A DNA stretch of 64,000 nucleotides, taken from the NCBI GenBank assembly GCA_944472155.2, contig OX235277.1, positions 23,260,804 through 23,324,803 of the forward strand. Direction: 5' to 3'. This DNA comes from Trichobilharzia szidati. Lineage: Eukaryota > Platyhelminthes > Trematoda > Strigeidida > Schistosomatidae. The position numbers and the translations under genes are program-made. Below the pieces are notes generated by a model. It saw only the letters and a list, made by a program, of their open reading frames with translations. It had not been told where the DNA came from and ran no database searches. Below, piece by piece: positions 59,528-64,000 of the stretch (positions are counted from its first letter, which is position 1; each line of letters begins with the position of its first letter).

Positions 59528-62500
59528 CAAATATGTTACTACTGGGCAAATACCGACACGCATTCATTGGATCACAGGCTGTTTCTGAAATCTGTATTTC
59601 GAGTTGATCCTTTTGTTGGAAAGTTTTAATCTATTCCACTAGTGACAGTTTATATTTTTTGCCGAAATACTTTCATCTACAAATCGCTCGAAGTCATAGT
59701 AGCTATTCACCGCAGTTCTGTAGGAAGATTTGATATGTTTTGTTGGTTGGTTAATAACAGATCACTCACTGACCAGCAGCACACATGTAAAACAGATTAT
59801 GCTATAATACACATTAAAGCCTTTACAAATAATCTGAAGTTGACTAGGTGGTTTAGGATTCAATGATAATTTAATCCTGTGAAGTCGTTTCATTTCATAG
59901 GTTACATTCAATATCACACACCAGTTTTCATGCACGAACATCCATACGTAGCGTGATGTAGTTGATCTTAGCATGTAGTTGTCATCTGATGACCAACAAA
60001 ACAGATGCAAATTGTCCACAAATACAGGATGGGCATATACAAAAATATTCTGAGGCTATAGAAATCGGACCTCATTTTGTATAAAAAATCAATTTCTCTT
60101 AATCTGAGCAGACACTTCAAGAGTAATAACCGAATTCGTTCATGAGATAAGGGTCAATTATAATATTCCTTCTCCCAAAATACACTTTTTATTTTGTTGG
60201 TTGTGTTTGAATTTCTACTTATTTCATTTTTCTATGAATGGATTGACTTGTAGAAGTGATATGCGTTTTTGTTAACTGCCTGTTGCAGATTTAAACTTTT
60301 CAGATGAACTCTGTCTTGTAATGATGCTATTTAGTCAGCTTTATGTGTGCAAGTATTTTCATGTTGAATCTTAAGATTTAATGTATTCAGACGCGTATAC
60401 ACCGATCGCTTATTCTTTCTTTGTCTTTCTTTGCACCGTAGTAGGAATGTGGTTTCAAGTGATGATTTGAAGTGATCTGTATACTAACTGTCTATCATGA
60501 CAATTCAGTTGAAACCTCATAAAGGAAGCGTGATCACTTTTTCTCTGGATATCTCTTACTTGTCATGGCTGCTTCCAGCATAATATGTTGGCACTTCGCT
60601 TTCATTAAACACCAAGCAAAATGCTTACATCTTCTTCTTCCACCGAAAAGGCCAATTATCCTCGGAGAGGGCTGTTCAAATAAACAAACAAGTCTTGGTG
60701 CTAATTTACATTTATACCGCTGCTGATAGATCGAATATTTGATTCAACAATACATTTACTGTATTTCAGTTAGAAAGGTATCGATGCAATTTCTCCGGTC
60801 CAAAATCTTTCATTCTCACCTAATTCAGTAGCTGGTTTGACGTTCTTTTATAATGATTGAGGTTTCATTAATTTCAAGACCTTTTGTTTCTCGCAATTTT
60901 CAGTTCCGATATCAGTTTAAAACCGCAGTATAGCTAGGAATTCATACTGTTGTTCATTCTTTATGCAATGGTTATTCCCTCCATATTTACAACTGAGGCA
61001 CCTGAATGGAAAGCAACTTCATAATGAGAATATTAGCATACTTGTGAAGGTAATTTACGTTTTAATATTCAGAATACCTATTTGTTTGTAATATTCCCTC
61101 GACACGAACTGCTTGTCATTTGCATAGTTTGATTTGCGCTTTCGACTACTATCAAGTGCACCAGATCAAAAGGATGTTTTTTTGGCATTTTTCAGTGAAT
61201 CTTCAAATCGCTTTTAATCATAGGTTTATTACAGTCATGAGCGTCATGGAGTGAGTTTTGCGTATAAAGCAAATGCAATATAAAGTGTGTGAGTTTTGAA
61301 ATTTCATGTTTCTAATTAACTTCAGTAAAAATATCTTTTATAATGCTATTTATTCAAAGTTAATCTTAATAAAAACTCTGTGAATGTGTTGTTCTTGATC
61401 CTCACACTGTGATCATGCCTTTAGTTATCTGCTGTCCTGACATTTTAGAATTTAGGCACAGTCTCATCTGAATTCACAGAAATTTTACAATTTTGTTAGT
61501 TGGTATGATGTAACTGAAGAAGCTTATTCAATTAAGTGATCAGGATTACAAATGAGATATTTTCTTTGAATTTCGTCATCACAAATGTTCAAATATCCAT
61601 GCAATAGAATAATTATCCTCACATACAATTTGAGGTGTAGGCTACCGCTTACGTTCATACATCTGGTTTCGGAAGGCTGTCGAATTGTGCTACTATGGCA
61701 ATCTGTGTTAACCAGTCCGTTTGTTGGTCAACTTCCAAAAGCTCGGCAGCAACAGTAGAAATTTCCATAAAGGATAATTCAATGTGACCTTATGTTTTGA
61801 GTAAGAATGGGAACAGTGAATTCTGGTTACACCTACAAAGTATCCTAAATTATTTTTCCAGTTTTGACAACTGTGATGTCGCTCTTTAGAAGAACTTCAT
61901 GTGCAGTCTGATATGTTGCATGTAGAAGAACATATGACACATTGTCGTGACATTTGCTTAAGATTTTCTAAGAATCATTTTAGCAATTTGAATTATTTAA
62001 CACTGACACATAATTGAAAGCCTATTGTAAATTTTCAAATGAGTTCAGAGCATGATACTTTGTTCACACAATTTAAAAAACTACTTCCTTTGTTAGTTCA
62101 AATTTCACAGATTCAACATTCTGTTCATGTTTCACATACCCAATCGCTGCCTTCCGTTCCGTTTGTCACATGTTCATTCCCAGTTTTAGTGGTAAAGTCA
62201 GTTTTATTTTGCTTAACTAGTCTTGATTTCCTATCACACACCCATTGAAACGGTAGCTTGCTTGTTGTATACTGAATGATATGCTAAGAGAACCAACAGA
62301 ATCCTTCTTCATTTTTCGTGAGTAGTTTTGAAACAGTGAGATTTCAGGCATAGCTCAGCCATTCTGTTTGGAAGATGCGTCTTTCGTTCGTCTCCATAAC
62401 CTGTAATTCAACAAATTCTTTTACATATTTCGTGTTCAAGAAGATCAATTTTTCATGTAATGGGCAACTGATGAGACGAGAAAGCAAATGACATGGGTTT

Positions 62501-64000
62501 GAAAGCAAGTAAGAAAGGTGGCAGTGGTTCATGAGATTGTGAATCTAGAAAGAGTGCAGAATAAAATGAATATACTATGTCAGGTAACTAAACTGTCATC
62601 GAAAGTAACATTCACTTACTAAGCAATAGACGGTTGCACTCAGATGCAACGAATCTGTCAAAAAATTAGAACACACCATTGCAACGGAAATTTTCTTTTT
62701 TGGCAAAATAGTTTTCTGAGGGTGTACAATCTTATTATTTACTAAAATCATGAAATAGTCTATTGTGTAATACAATTACTCAGAAGTAGTTTCAATCAAT
62801 AGAAAATGAAGCAATAGTTAAAGAGATATAAGAGTAGGCGGTTTGATAAGTTGAAAACTGAAAAAAATATTCCCTTCAGAACACAGAAAATCAAAATAGG
62901 TGGTTCAGCTAAGAGTCTGCCGTCGAAATGTAGATATCCTATATCAGGTAGCATAATCGTATATTTATGATTTCAAAATGATGAGAGCTGTACTCAGACA
63001 TCTGTCATAAATCTTTTACAAGCCTCATTTATACCCTTTCACTAATAAAGTTACGTTTTGTTCATATAATTTGCATATCCTTCCCTTATTGTCTTGACTG
63101 TTGCCATTATTTCCGATTGAAACGACTTTCAGTACTATCTGATATTTATTCATTTGGCTAAACATAATATTTTTATGATGTGCTATTGTAGTACTCACTT
63201 CGTTGAGTTTCAGTCACCTGCTATTCCTAGTAGTTATACAAACGTTTCTACGATTTGTGCATTTCATGAATTATTTTTAAAGAATCGAATCAATCTATTT
63301 GTCTCGATTTACATTATTACCAACTGATATTATTACATAAATGTGTGTATATTTCCACGAACATACAGTCTGATAACACGTTCATTCTGAAGGGGAAAAT
63401 TGTTATTCTACGGGAAGTAGAGCAGTTAATTGTCCACCTGACAAACGGGAATATAATGAGTCAACACACTTCCTGGTTCTAATCCACCTAGAAATTGGTT
63501 AAAGGGTTCAGCAATTTTGCATCATGTAACTTCACAACAGTCTACGTAATCATACATAACTAACTTATGTGTGTCAACTAAATTTTTTTGATTTCTGAGT
63601 CGTGACTGAATTCTTCACGTTCAAATCTAGTCCCCTAAAATTCAGCTTCGATATTTAGAAACAATACGCTTAGATTGCATGCATAAGGTAGCATGTTTGT
63701 TACGTGGAAATGTAGCGTTTAATGATCTTAATGGAAAATGATTGCCCTGTTCATTCAAAGAGACTTGAAAGTTAGGCAAATGCCGGGCTTTGGGTGGGTG
63801 TTTCAGCAAGAATTCACTTCAAAAAAGATGCATAACAAGTAGGTCTTTGACTTTCTACTGGGTGAATTCGACCGTGAAAATTTCATCCTACCGGATATTT
63901 ATGAATTTCAATGACTTTCCCATAAAGTAATGGTCACTGTTATGGTAATATTTTGAGCAAAATCTTTGTGCTACATAATTTGTATTCATTGAAGACAGTT
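59528..64000. other. No gene recognised
   Basis: AT-rich. Opposed 74- and 85-codon frames at 59.6-60.0 kb are without domains. A 69-codon plus frame at 62039-62248 starts 'MSSEHDTLFTQFKKLLPLLV', which could be imagined as a retroelement gag N-terminus, but nothing downstream supports it. Confidence 0.45.

Noticed and set aside
62039..62248. Retroelement gag N-terminus
   Set aside because: The similarity is only impressionistic, the frame is 69 codons, and no further gag, protease or RT sequence follows.
1..64000. CRISPR arrays, operons, bacterial promoters, rRNA
   Set aside because: No regularly spaced direct repeats, no compact gene clusters and no rRNA-like sequence; the window is eukaryotic.

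Overview
This is an AT-rich, intron- or intergenic-like stretch of a eukaryotic nuclear genome in which I recognise no intact host gene. Its repeats point to a digenean flatworm, most likely a schistosomatid blood fluke. The evidence is decayed RTE-clade non-LTR retrotransposons of the SR2 type, several Penelope-like elements (PLEs) with a GIY-YIG endonuclease, and tRNA-headed SINEs that carry a hammerhead-ribozyme-like module (the Sm-alpha type known from Schistosoma). The species cannot be fixed from this window. The longest open frame is 204 codons and belongs to an RTE fossil, so almost all short open frames here are chance or antisense readings.

Layout. 0-4 kb: a very old RTE remnant, a SINE with a clean 12-bp target-site duplication, and the 3' part of a minus-strand PLE (GIY-YIG domain plus 3' UTR). 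4-10.9 kb: no recognisable element. 10.9-13.8 kb: the main RTE fossil (end of the endonuclease, reverse transcriptase with FADD, 3' AAT tail), then an A-tailed tRNA-derived SINE. 16.2-16.8 kb: a small PLE fragment between inverted-repeat arms. 18.5-20.8 kb: three hammerhead SINE copies. 23.3-24.3 kb: a minus-strand PLE reverse transcriptase. 26.3-28.1 kb: a possible LTR-like repeat, a dispersed repeat and a divergent pair of hammerhead SINEs. 30.8-32.3 kb: a second, longer minus-strand PLE reverse transcriptase. 34 kb: one GC-richer open segment that could be a terminal exon. 38.5-39 kb: another divergent hammerhead SINE pair. 42.6-44 kb: a PLE 3' end apparently split by an RTE insertion. 46.9-49.6 kb: a plus-strand PLE with 3' UTR, followed by an 80-bp near-perfect inverted repeat. 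53-54.3 kb: a fourth divergent hammerhead SINE pair and a second copy of the dispersed repeat. 59.3-59.5 kb: a SINE of the same family as the one at 1.5 kb. The rest is unannotatable AT-rich sequence.

How the parts relate. The RTE elements and the 1.5/59.3-kb SINEs end in the same roughly 35-bp 3' tail, which suggests that the SINE is mobilised by RTE machinery. At least three divergent PLE lineages are present, and three of their 3' ends share one terminal motif. The hammerhead SINEs tend to lie in head-to-head pairs, with most ribozyme cores mutated. All protein-coding remnants have stops or frameshifts; nothing here looks currently autonomous.
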